NCBI GenBank assembly: GCA_041552135.1
Contig: JBFELL010000177.1
Location: 1 to 5,859, forward strand
Direction of reading: 5' to 3'
Source of the DNA: SZUA-186 sp041552135
GTDB lineage: Bacteria > Pseudomonadota > Gammaproteobacteria > UBA9214
Length of the DNA stretch: 5,859 bases
The notes under the pieces were generated by a model. That model had not been told where the DNA came from, ran no database searches, and saw nothing but the letters and a program-made list of their open reading frames with translations. A program made the translations under genes and the position numbers. Positions 1-5,836 of this stretch are shown piece after piece. Positions within the stretch are counted from its first letter, which is position 1; each line of letters starts with the position of its first letter.

Positions 1-200
1 ATCGCGGCGAGGGCGCCGCTCCTGCAGGGATAAGGCGTTTTTTGGTAGGAGCGCCGCCCCCGGCGCGATGCGGTGGCGGGAAAACAATCGCGGCGAGGAC
101 GCCGCTCCTGCAGGGATACGGGCGTTTTTTGGTAGGAGCGCCGCCCCCGGCGCGATGCGGTGGCGGGAAAACAATCGCGGCGGGAGCACTGTTCCTGCAG
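1..200. repeat. REP/BIME-like array: five palindromic units in alternating orientation
   Basis: Five related units of about 25-27 nt lie at 1-27 (minus), 45-69 (plus), 87-113 (minus), 132-156 (plus) and 174-200 (minus). Read in their own direction they start with GTAGGAGC or GCAGGAGC and end in GCGAT, the head and tail layout of REP elements mobilised by RAYT-type (REP-associated tyrosine) transposases. The core of each of the first four folds into a 6-bp stem with a 4-nt loop: GCGCCG/CGGCGC in plus units and GCGGCG/CGCCGC in minus units. The spacer at 70-86 recurs exactly at 157-173. The whole block 1-86 is repeated at 87-173 with two substitutions and one 1-base indel; a third copy begins at 174 and stops after its first unit. 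The array begins at the window edge, so it may be longer. Assignment to a RAYT family is inferred from architecture; no transposase gene is visible here. Confidence 0.5.
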
Positions 201-267
201 GTAAGAGACAGGCGCAGGTCGAAATATTTCGGCAGGGTCGCCAATCACAACAAGCGATACATTTCAG
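201..267. other. non-coding spacer between REP array and ccmF leader hairpin
   Basis: No coding region or convincing sigma-70 promoter is visible. The only structure I see is a perfect 12-bp palindrome, CGAAATATTTCG, at 220-231. It is AT-rich in a GC-rich setting and could be a protein-binding site, but nothing here identifies a regulator. The C-terminus of CcmE, the gene that most often precedes ccmF, is not encoded anywhere in 1-297. Confidence 0.5.
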
Positions 268-289
268 GCAGCCGCACAGGCTGCAGGAG
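268..289 (+). promoter_or_regulatory. ccmF ribosome binding site with adjoining hairpin
   Basis: The Shine-Dalgarno sequence AGGAG at 285-289 lies 8 nt before the ATG at 298 and supports that start. Directly before it GCAGCC (268-273) and GGCTGC (279-284) form a 6-bp GC-rich stem with a 5-nt loop, so the stem ends on the base before the AGGAG. Such a hairpin could modulate ribosome access or mark an RNA-processing end. The pairing is seen in the sequence; a regulatory role is inference. Confidence 0.5.
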
Positions 290-297
290 CGTGAGAC

Positions 298-2271
298 ATG
301 ACACCTGAAATCGGACATTTTGCCCTGGTCATTGCCCTGTGCCTGGCACTGGTGCAGGGCGTGCTGCCGCTGGTCGGTGCACAGCGCGGCATCACGCAGT
401 GGATGGCGGCCGCGCGTCCCATCGCGGTCGGCCAGTTCGTCTTTCTGGCGATTTCCTTTGCCTGCCTTACCGCGGCCTTTATCCAGAACGATTTCACCGT
501 GGTGTACGTGGCCAGCAACTCCAACACGGCATTGCCGCTGCAGTACCGCATCTCGGCGGTGTGGGGCGCGCACGAGGGCTCGCTGCTGCTGTGGAGCCTG
601 ATCCTGAGCGGCTGGAGCGTGGCGGTGGCGGTGTTCAGCCGCTCCCTGCCGATGGCCATGTCATCGCGTGTCATCGGTGTCATGGGACTGGTCAGTATCG
701 GCTTCCTGCTGTTCATGCTCGCCACCTCGAACCCTTTCGATCGCCTGTTTCCGGCCGCGCTGGAAGGCCGCGACCTGAACCCGTTGCTGCAGGACTTCGG
801 CCTGATCATCCACCCGCCGATGCTCTACATGGGCTATGTCGGTTTCTCGGTGGCCTTTGCCTTCGCCATCGCGGCCCTGCTGGGTGGCCACCTGGATGCG
901 GCCTGGGCGCGCTGGTCGCGGCCCTGGACGCTGGTGGCCTGGCTGTTCCTCACCCTCGGCATCATGCTCGGCAGCTGGTGGGCCTACTACGAGCTGGGCT
1001 GGGGCGGCTGGTGGTTCTGGGACCCGGTGGAGAATGCCTCGTTCATGCCCTGGCTGGTGGGCACCGCGCTGATCCACTCGCTGGTGGTCACCGAGAGCCG
1101 CGGCACCTTCAAGAGCTGGACGGTGCTGCTGGCGATCTTCGCCTTCTCGCTGAGCCTGCTCGGTACCTTCCTGGTGCGCTCCGGCGTGCTGGTCTCGGTG
1201 CACGCCTTCGCCACCGACCCGGCGCGCGGTACCTTCATCCTGGCCTTCCTGGCACTGGTGATCGGCAGCTCGCTGGTACTGTATGCCTGGCGCGCACCGC
1301 GCATGCAGAGCAGCAGCAGTTTCAAACTGGTGTCGCGCGAATCCTTGCTGCTGCTGAACAACATCCTGCTGGTGACCGCGGCGGGCACCGTGCTGCTCGG
1401 CACCCTCTACCCGCTGGTGCTCGATGCCCTGGGGCTCGGCAAGATCTCGGTGGGGCCGCCGTACTTTGACGCCGTGTTTATGCCTTTGATGCTGCCCATG
1501 GTGCTGGCCATGGGCTTCGCCTTTGCCACCCGCTGGAAGCAGGACAGCCTGTCGGACATCGGCCGGCGGCTGCGCATTCCCGCCATCCTGGCCCTGGTGG
1601 TCGGGCTGGCCTTTGCCTTTGTCGCCATGGGGCAGGCCACCACCATGGTGGTGATCGCCTGCTGGCTGGCGGCCTGGACCATGCTGACGGCACTGCAGGA
1701 ACTGTGGGGCCGGCTGCGGCTGCGCCGGCAGGGGCGTAAGGTCGCCGGTGCCGTGTGGGGTCGGACCATCGCGCATTTCGGTGTGGGCATGTTCATTATC
1801 GGTGTGACCTTCGTCAACAGCTACGAGGTCGAGCAGGACATCCGCATGCGCGAGGGCGGCAGCGTCGAGATCGGCGGTTACACCTTCCGCTTCGAGGGTG
1901 TGCGGGATGTGGAGGGGCCGAACTACCTTGCCAAGCAGGGTGATTTCACCGTGACGCGCGATGGCGAGGCGGTGACGACCCTGACGTCCCAGAAACGGGT
2001 CTACCGCGTGCAGACCAACGCCATGACCGAGGCGGGCATCGACCCCGGCTTCACCCGTGACCTGTACGTCTCGCTCGGCGAGGAACTGCCGGGCGGTGGC
2101 TGGAGCGTGCGTATCTACTACAAGCCCTATATCCGCTGGATCTGGCTGGGCGCGATACTGATGGCCCTCGGCGGCCTGCTGGCCGCGGCCGACCGTCGCT
2201 ACCGCATCAGGGCGCGCCGGGTGACCAGCCCCGCAGGCGCCACCGGCATGGCCACGGCGAAGGCCCGCTGA
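298..2271 (+). CDS. ccmF: Cytochrome c maturation protein CcmF (heme lyase subunit)
   Basis: This is the integral membrane core of the System I cytochrome c heme lyase. It takes heme from holo-CcmE and, with CcmH and CcmI, attaches it to the CXXCH motif of apocytochrome c at the periplasmic face. The product is 657 aa, close to the roughly 650 aa usual for the family, and is full length with many hydrophobic segments. The signature tryptophan-rich WWD motif, WGGWWFWDPVEN, is at residues 235-246. Four histidines stand where the family has its conserved ones: H172 (in HPPMLY), H260, H302 and H493. By comparison with E. coli CcmF, H260 and H493 would be the ligands of the structural b-heme and H172 and H302 would flank the WWD site. 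The last periplasmic domain spans about 509-611, followed by a final membrane helix at about 613-634 and a basic tail. ATG 298 is chosen for its AGGAG and the normal family N-terminus. The stop overlaps the ccmG start by one base (TGATG). Nothing essential appears to be missing. Confidence 0.5.
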   Translation: MTPEIGHFALVIALCLALVQGVLPLVGAQRGITQWMAAARPIAVGQFVFLAISFACLTAAFIQNDFTVVYVASNSNTALPLQYRISAVWGAHEGSLLLWSLILSGWSVAVAVFSRSLPMAMSSRVIGVMGLVSIGFLLFMLATSNPFDRLFPAALEGRDLNPLLQDFGLIIHPPMLYMGYVGFSVAFAFAIAALLGGHLDAAWARWSRPWTLVAWLFLTLGIMLGSWWAYYELGWGGWWFWDPVENASFMPWLVGTALIHSLVVTESRGTFKSWTVLLAIFAFSLSLLGTFLVRSGVLVSVHAFATDPARGTFILAFLALVIGSSLVLYAWRAPRMQSSSSFKLVSRESLLLLNNILLVTAAGTVLLGTLYPLVLDALGLGKISVGPPYFDAVFMPLMLPMVLAMGFAFATRWKQDSLSDIGRRLRIPAILALVVGLAFAFVAMGQATTMVVIACWLAAWTMLTALQELWGRLRLRRQGRKVAGAVWGRTIAHFGVGMFIIGVTFVNSYEVEQDIRMREGGSVEIGGYTFRFEGVRDVEGPNYLAKQGDFTVTRDGEAVTTLTSQKRVYRVQTNAMTEAGIDPGFTRDLYVSLGEELPGGGWSVRIYYKPYIRWIWLGAILMALGGLLAAADRRYRIRARRVTSPAGATGMATAKAR

Positions 2272-2798
2272 TGCTGCGCTATCTCATCCCGCTCGGCATT
2301 TTCCTGGTGCTGGTTGTCTTCCTGGGGGTCGGGCTGCAGCTCGATCCGCGCGAGGTGCCTTCACCGCTGATCGACAAGCCGGCACCGGCGTTCGAGGTGG
2401 CCCGGCTGCACGAGCCCGGCAAACGCATCGGCACCGACCAGCTGCGTGGCCAGGTCTGGCTGCTGAACGTCTGGGCCAGCTGGTGCGTCGCCTGCCGCAG
2501 TGAGCACCCGCACCTGGTCGCGCTGGCCCGGCAGGGCCTGGTGCCGATCTACGGGCTGAACTACAAGGACGAGCGCGCGGATGCGCTGCGCTGGCTGCAG
2601 CAGTTCGGCGATCCCTACACGGTCAGTGCGCATGACCTCGACGGCCGTGTCGGCCTCGACTACGGCGTCTACGGTGTGCCCGAGACCTTCCTGATCGACC
2701 GCGAGGGCGTCATCCGCCACAAGCATATCGGTCCGCTGGATCCGGACATCATCAACAACACCATCATGCCGATGGTGCAGCAACTGCAACAGGGTTAA
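2271..2798 (+). CDS. ccmG: Thiol:disulfide interchange protein CcmG/DsbE
   Basis: A membrane-anchored periplasmic thioredoxin-fold protein of 175 aa that keeps the apocytochrome c heme-binding cysteines (or the CcmH disulfide) reduced, receiving electrons from DsbD/CcdA-type partners. An uncleaved N-terminal signal anchor covers about residues 4-23. The thioredoxin domain begins near residue 35. The active site is WASWCVAC with C72 and C75, so the CXXC dipeptide is Val-Ala rather than the Pro-Thr of E. coli; CXXC dipeptides vary within this family. The CcmG-specific GLNYKDE segment follows the active site, and GVYGVPETFLID (132-143) supplies the cis-proline P137 and the family fingerprint. 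The start overlaps the ccmF stop by one base, and GAAGG at 2259-2263 is a plausible ribosome binding site, so translational coupling to ccmF is likely. Length and motifs match CcmG rather than a general thioredoxin or DsbA. Confidence 0.5.
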   Translation: MLRYLIPLGIFLVLVVFLGVGLQLDPREVPSPLIDKPAPAFEVARLHEPGKRIGTDQLRGQVWLLNVWASWCVACRSEHPHLVALARQGLVPIYGLNYKDERADALRWLQQFGDPYTVSAHDLDGRVGLDYGVYGVPETFLIDREGVIRHKHIGPLDPDIINNTIMPMVQQLQQG

Positions 2799-2801
2799 TG
2801 C

Positions 2802-3281
2802 ATGAAGAAACTGACTGCCATTCTGCTGGGACTCTGCCTGCTGTCCGGGGCCCCTGTCCGTGCGGCTGGTGATCTGGCCGATTTCGGCGGCGACACAGTG
2901 CTCGAGGAACGTTACCAGACGCTGGTGACCGAACTGCGCTGCCTGGTCTGCCAGAACCAGACCATTGCGGACTCCAATGCCGATCTTGCCAAGGACCTGC
3001 GCCGCGAGGTGCACGACATGCTGGTTGGCGGCAAGACCGATGACGAGATCAAGGAGTTCATGCTGGCGCGCTACGGCGACTTCGTGCTCTACCGCCCGCC
3101 GGTGAAGACCACCACCGTGCCGCTGTGGATCGGGCCGTTTGTCCTGCTGGCCATCGGCCTCGTGGTGGTGGCGGTGATGGTACACCGGCGCAGCCGCCAG
3201 GCGCAGCCGCAGATGAACAGCGAGGATGTCGAGCGCGCCCGCAGGCTGCTCGACGAGGCCGACCGGGAGCAACAGTCATGA
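2802..3281 (+). CDS. ccmH: Cytochrome c maturation protein CcmH (short form)
   Basis: A periplasm-facing, membrane-anchored thiol oxidoreductase of 159 aa that acts with CcmG on the cysteines of apocytochrome c and docks with CcmF/CcmI in the heme lyase. A signal peptide covers about residues 1-21 (MKK, hydrophobic core, VRAA cleavage region). The family motif LRCLVCQNQ gives the redox pair C47/C50, followed by the conserved IADSNADLAKDLR helix and the ARYGDFVLYRPP segment (89-100). One membrane helix follows at about 108-127, with a short charged cytoplasmic tail. The protein ends there: it is the short CcmH, and the TPR part fused to it in E. coli is encoded by the next gene. It starts 3 nt after the ccmG stop, with AGGG at 2791-2794 as ribosome binding site, and its stop overlaps the ccmI start (ATGA). 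Confidence 0.5.
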   Translation: MKKLTAILLGLCLLSGAPVRAAGDLADFGGDTVLEERYQTLVTELRCLVCQNQTIADSNADLAKDLRREVHDMLVGGKTDDEIKEFMLARYGDFVLYRPPVKTTTVPLWIGPFVLLAIGLVVVAVMVHRRSRQAQPQMNSEDVERARRLLDEADREQQS

Positions 3282-4579
3282 ATGCCTTCTGGTTTTTTGC
3301 GGCCGGTATGCTGCTGCTCGCGCTGGTGTTCGTGCTGCCGCCGCTGCTGGGGCGCGGTGCCGGGTCCGGTGTGTCGCAGCGCGAGCTGAACCTGGCGGTC
3401 TACCGGGCGCGGCTGGCGGAACTCGAGAGTGAGCGTGACAGCCAGCGCATCAGTGATGCCCGGTTCGAGGAGGCAAAGGCCGAACTCATGCAGGACATGC
3501 TCGGGGATGTCGATCCCGAGGATGAGGCGCAGGCCCCGGCGCCTCGCGCCGGCCGCCTGGCTGCCCTTGTCATGGCGATTCTGCTGCCACTGGCCGTGCT
3601 CGGCATCTACAATACCACCGGCAGCTGGCGATTGATCGATGCGCCGCCGATGCAGGCGTCGGCCGAGTCCGCACGCCCGGCCGCGAAACCGCCGACGGGC
3701 GGCGAGCAAGCACCGTCCATGGCGGAGATGGTCGAGCGTCTGGCCGAGCGGATGATCCAGGAGCCCGACAACCTCGAGGGCTGGGTCATGCTGGGGCGCT
3801 CCTATTTCATCCTGAAGCGCTACAACGAGGCGGTGCAGGCCTACGCCAATGCCATGGCGCTGATCGAGGAGGAGGACCCCGACCTGATGGCCGATTACGC
3901 CGAGGCACTGGCGCTGGCGCATGGCAATGCCCTGAGTGGCGCCCCGGCCAGACTGCTGGAGCAGGCACTGGTCATCGACCCGGGGCACCCCAAGTCATTG
4001 TGGTACGGTGGCCTGGCCGCCTATGAGAACGATGACTATGCGCTGGCGGTCGAGCGCTGGCAAAAGCTCATGGCGCAGCTGCCGGCCGACAGCGACAATG
4101 CCCGGCAGCTGCAGCAATACCTCGCCAGGGCGCAGGCCAGACTGGGTGGCGATGCCGTCGTGGCTACCGGCGAGCCTGCCGCCGCACCGGGGCCGGCGAT
4201 CGACGGGTCCACTGCTGAGCCTGCCGCCGCGGTGACAGCCCTGCAGGTCGAGGTCAACCTCGATGCGGCAGTGGCTGGCAAGGTCGCGCCCGGTGACACC
4301 CTGTTCGTATTTGCGCGTGCCGCCAATGGCCCGCGCATGCCGCTGGCCATCGTCCGCAAGACCGCCGCCGATCTGCCGCTGACTGTCCGGCTCGATGACA
4401 CCATGGCCATGACACCGGCCATGAAGCTTTCCGCGTTCCCGCAGGTGGTGGTCGGGGCGCGCATCTCGAAAAGTGGCACCGCCATGCCACAGGCCGGCGA
4501 CGTGCAGGGATTCAGTGAACCGGTCACGCCGGGCGCCGCAGACACCGTCCAGGTGCTGATCAACGAGATCAACAGCTAA
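3278..4579 (+). CDS. ccmI: Cytochrome c biogenesis protein CcmI (TPR apocytochrome chaperone)
   Basis: CcmI binds the C-terminal region of apocytochromes c and presents them to the CcmF/CcmH heme lyase. The 433-aa product has a first membrane helix at about residues 4-24, then a cytoplasmic segment of about 65 residues with the typical LNLAVYRARLAELE start (37-50). A second helix at about 93-111 is followed by a Pro/Ala-rich linker (about 121-147) and a periplasmic TPR region (about 150-290, e.g. GWVMLGRSYFILKRYNEAVQAY at 168-189, PKSLWYGGLAAYENDDYALAVERW at 238-261). After an Ala/Pro-rich linker (291-320) comes a C-terminal domain (about 323-432) like the C-terminal region of E. coli CcmH. 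ATG 3278 is preferred over an upstream in-frame ATG at 3125 because that extension runs through ccmH and lacks CcmI sequence. ATG 3278 also has GGGAG at 3265-3269 and overlaps the ccmH stop by 4 nt. It is the last gene of the visible operon. Confidence 0.5.
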   Translation: MNAFWFFAAGMLLLALVFVLPPLLGRGAGSGVSQRELNLAVYRARLAELESERDSQRISDARFEEAKAELMQDMLGDVDPEDEAQAPAPRAGRLAALVMAILLPLAVLGIYNTTGSWRLIDAPPMQASAESARPAAKPPTGGEQAPSMAEMVERLAERMIQEPDNLEGWVMLGRSYFILKRYNEAVQAYANAMALIEEEDPDLMADYAEALALAHGNALSGAPARLLEQALVIDPGHPKSLWYGGLAAYENDDYALAVERWQKLMAQLPADSDNARQLQQYLARAQARLGGDAVVATGEPAAAPGPAIDGSTAEPAAAVTALQVEVNLDAAVAGKVAPGDTLFVFARAANGPRMPLAIVRKTAADLPLTVRLDDTMAMTPAMKLSAFPQVVVGARISKSGTAMPQAGDVQGFSEPVTPGAADTVQVLINEINS

Positions 4580-4590
4580 TCAACGCGGCA

Positions 4591-4668
4591 CCCAAAGGGG
4601 ACACGCCCAAAGGGGACAGATTTATTTGGACAAGCTCCAAATAAATCTGTCCCCTTTGGCACCTTTGG
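4591..4668. repeat. 24-bp perfect inverted repeat with duplicated ends, in the convergent gap
   Basis: Arms at 4607-4630 and 4636-4659 are exact reverse complements over 24 bp, with a 5-nt loop (CAAGC). Each arm carries AAAGGGGACAGATTTATTT or its complement. The first 13 bases, counted from 4606, are also present as a direct copy at 4591-4603 (CCCAAAGGGGACA), giving a 15-nt period. On the other side CCTTTGG (4662-4668) mirrors CCAAAGG (4592-4598), making a nested outer 7-bp pair. The element lies between the ccmI stop and the transporter stop and probably acts as a strong hairpin for transcripts from both directions. It is not a canonical terminator: only TTTT at 4669-4672 follows on the plus strand. 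I recall the GGGGACAGATTTATTT type of palindrome as a dispersed repeat in gammaproteobacterial genomes, but could not check this. Confidence 0.5.
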
Positions 4669-4700
4669 TTTTCGACGCATGCCACGCATAACAGCCGGTA

Positions 4701-5573
4701 TCACGCCGCAATCAGGTACACACCGGCGACCATGAGCACACCGGCGGCCAGGTTCCTGCCAAGACCGGCTTCCCGGAACAGCCATGCGCCGTAGAGCATG
4801 CCGAACAGCAGGCTGGTGCGTTTCACGGCAATCATGTAGGCCACCTCGACATACTGGATGGCATAAAAGTGTGTCAGCACCATGAGCGCCATGAACAGGC
4901 CGACACCGAGATGCGCCAAGGGGTGCCGGGTCAGCACCTTGCCGGGGTGCGCCTGCCGCCGGGCGAACAGGATGCTCGCCACCAGCCCCAGCAGCACGAA
5001 GTAGAACGGTGCGAAGAAGCCCGGCGACACATACTGCAACGCGCCCTTGCCCATCACCGAGGTCAGGCTGTAGAGCGCCGCGACCATCAGCATCAGGCGC
5101 GAGCCGGGTTCGCTGGCAATCGCGCGAAAGGGCGCGAATATGTCCCGGCGGCTGCCGCTGTTCATCGTGTCCGCATTCAGCAGCCAGGCGCCACAGACCA
5201 CCAGTGCGATACCCGAGAAGCCCTGCAGCGTTACCGTCTCTCCCAGCAGCACATAGCCGGTCACGGTATTGAATACCGGGGTGAAGGCCAGGTAGGGCAG
5301 GGTCAGCGACAGCGGCGAGCGACGGATCGCCTTCATGTAGAGCCACATTGCCAGGATCTCGAAGGGCAGCAGGGCCGCTACCCAGCCCCAGAACGGTGCC
5401 GGCAGGGACGGCCAGGGCTGCAGCATCAGCAGCGGCAGCAGCAGGACGGCGGTCACGCCAAAGCGCACCAGCACCAGTTCACCGGCCGGGTAGTGCGACA
5501 GGTAGCGCTTGGTTACGGCATCTGCGGTGGCAAGGAAAAATGCCGAGAACAGGGTCAGGTAAAGCCAGGGCAT
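4701..5573 (-). CDS. DMT-superfamily (EamA-type) membrane transporter
   Basis: A 290-aa protein of the drug/metabolite transporter superfamily, inner membrane. About ten hydrophobic helices can be placed (roughly residues 3-21, 34-51, 62-80, 88-110, 116-133, 160-177, 184-203, 222-240, 245-265 and 272-289), the usual 5+5 layout of two EamA repeats. The two repeat ends resemble each other: LPYLAFTPVFNTVTGYVLLGE then a closing helix at 92-133, and YMIAVKRTSLLFGMLYGAWLF then a closing helix at 246-289. A charged loop at about 134-158 separates the halves. The substrate cannot be read from the sequence; family members export amino acids, metabolites or drugs, and sequence alone rarely decides. The ATG at 5573 gives a normal family N-terminus. 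There is no Shine-Dalgarno sequence in the usual 5-10 nt window before it. The gene is convergent with ccmI and has no visible functional tie to cytochrome c maturation. Confidence 0.5.
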   Translation of the reverse strand: MPWLYLTLFSAFFLATADAVTKRYLSHYPAGELVLVRFGVTAVLLLPLLMLQPWPSLPAPFWGWVAALLPFEILAMWLYMKAIRRSPLSLTLPYLAFTPVFNTVTGYVLLGETVTLQGFSGIALVVCGAWLLNADTMNSGSRRDIFAPFRAIASEPGSRLMLMVAALYSLTSVMGKGALQYVSPGFFAPFYFVLLGLVASILFARRQAHPGKVLTRHPLAHLGVGLFMALMVLTHFYAIQYVEVAYMIAVKRTSLLFGMLYGAWLFREAGLGRNLAAGVLMVAGVYLIAA

Positions 5574-5590
5574 GCGCGGACTATATCAGG
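5574..5590 (-). promoter_or_regulatory. possible -10 element directly before the transporter start
   Basis: On the minus strand TATAGT (5585-5580) matches the sigma-70 -10 consensus at five of six positions and stands 6 nt before the ATG, which would place the transcription start on or next to the A of the start codon. No ribosome binding site lies between; the nearest purine-rich stretch, GAGGA, is about 22 nt before the ATG. No good -35 is found at 16-18 nt spacing. The gene could therefore be expressed as a leaderless mRNA, or the match is chance. Confidence 0.5.
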
Positions 5591-5673
5591 CAATCCTCGT
5601 AACCGCCCGGCAGTAGCGGTCAAGCGCAGCGGTGCAAATAAAATAAATTCAGGCAGTGCTGTCCCGCTTGATT
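5591..5673. other. non-coding stretch upstream of the transporter
   Basis: I see no gene, RNA or clear regulatory site here. It contains an A/T-rich patch at about 5636-5649 in otherwise GC-rich DNA. Open frames across it on the minus strand continue into the neighbouring repeat and show no protein-like features. Confidence 0.5.
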
Positions 5674-5836
5674 CCTTCTTCCCTGCAAGGGGAGAAGGCC
5701 GATGTACGGGGAAGTACACGTGCCGCGGGAGGCGGGATGCCGTGAGCGGCCGGGATGAGGGGTGGGCATCCATATTGCGAAACGGCCTGAATCATACACC
5801 CTCACCCTGCCCCTCTCCCACACGTGGGAGAGGGGC
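5674..5836. repeat. mosaic of hairpins of the CCCTCTCCC/GGGAGAGGG type
   Basis: Four inverted repeats lie in a row. At 5674-5698 an 11-bp stem (CCTTCTTCCCT with AGGGGAGAAGG, one G-T pair) has loop GCA. At 5703-5718 TGTAC and GTACA enclose GGGGAA. GGATGCC (5735-5741) is mirrored by GGCATCC (5765-5771). At 5809-5836 a perfect 12-bp stem GCCCCTCTCCCA/TGGGAGAGGGGC encloses CACG, preceded by ACCCTCACCCT. This layout, with GGGATGAGGGGTG before and CCCTCACCCT next to the last hairpin, is what I know as a widely dispersed non-coding repeat in proteobacterial genomes, often mistranslated as small ORFs. The right boundary is uncertain because the window ends at 5859. The last hairpin might terminate transcripts, but no T-run follows it. 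Confidence 0.5.

Noticed and set aside
42..308. Plus-strand open frame across the REP array and ccmF start
   Set aside because: Its protein is the translated 86/87-bp repeat (the segment VGAPPPARCGGGKTIAA appears twice) followed by leader sequence; no protein-like features and it overlaps the ccmF start in another frame.
661..1776. 371-aa minus-strand open frame antisense to ccmF
   Set aside because: Composition (very rich in Q, H, G, R, P) is that of an antisense shadow in high-GC DNA; ccmF on the other strand has full family motifs.
2478..2499. CVAC active site of CcmG as an anomaly
   Set aside because: The dipeptide between the two cysteines varies in CcmG proteins; both cysteines and the cis-proline are present, so this is ordinary variation.
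2361..3272. 303-aa minus-strand open frame antisense to ccmG/ccmH
   Set aside because: Covers two well-identified genes on the other strand and shows no recognisable domain.
3125..3277. N-terminal extension of ccmI from an in-frame ATG inside ccmH
   Set aside because: The extra 51 residues are an out-of-frame reading of ccmH; the real start at 3278 has a ribosome binding site and the membrane helix typical of CcmI.
3089..3988. 299-aa minus-strand open frame antisense to ccmH/ccmI
   Set aside because: Same reason: antisense shadow of conserved coding sequence with no domain of its own.
4576..5346. 256-aa minus-strand open frame overlapping the transporter and the palindrome
   Set aside because: It reads the transporter gene out of frame and then translates the palindrome; the EamA frame is the one with membrane helices and family motifs.
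5630..5670. Possible decayed copy of the GGGGACAGATTTATTT palindrome (AAATAAA followed later by CTGTCCC)
   Set aside because: The two fragments are separated by unrelated bases and no second arm exists; the match is too short to support.
5555..5823. Two small minus-strand open frames (67 and 72 aa) in the right-hand non-coding region
   Set aside because: They translate the hairpin repeat; peptides with PHPG and RPSPLAG-like strings are a known artefact of this repeat type.
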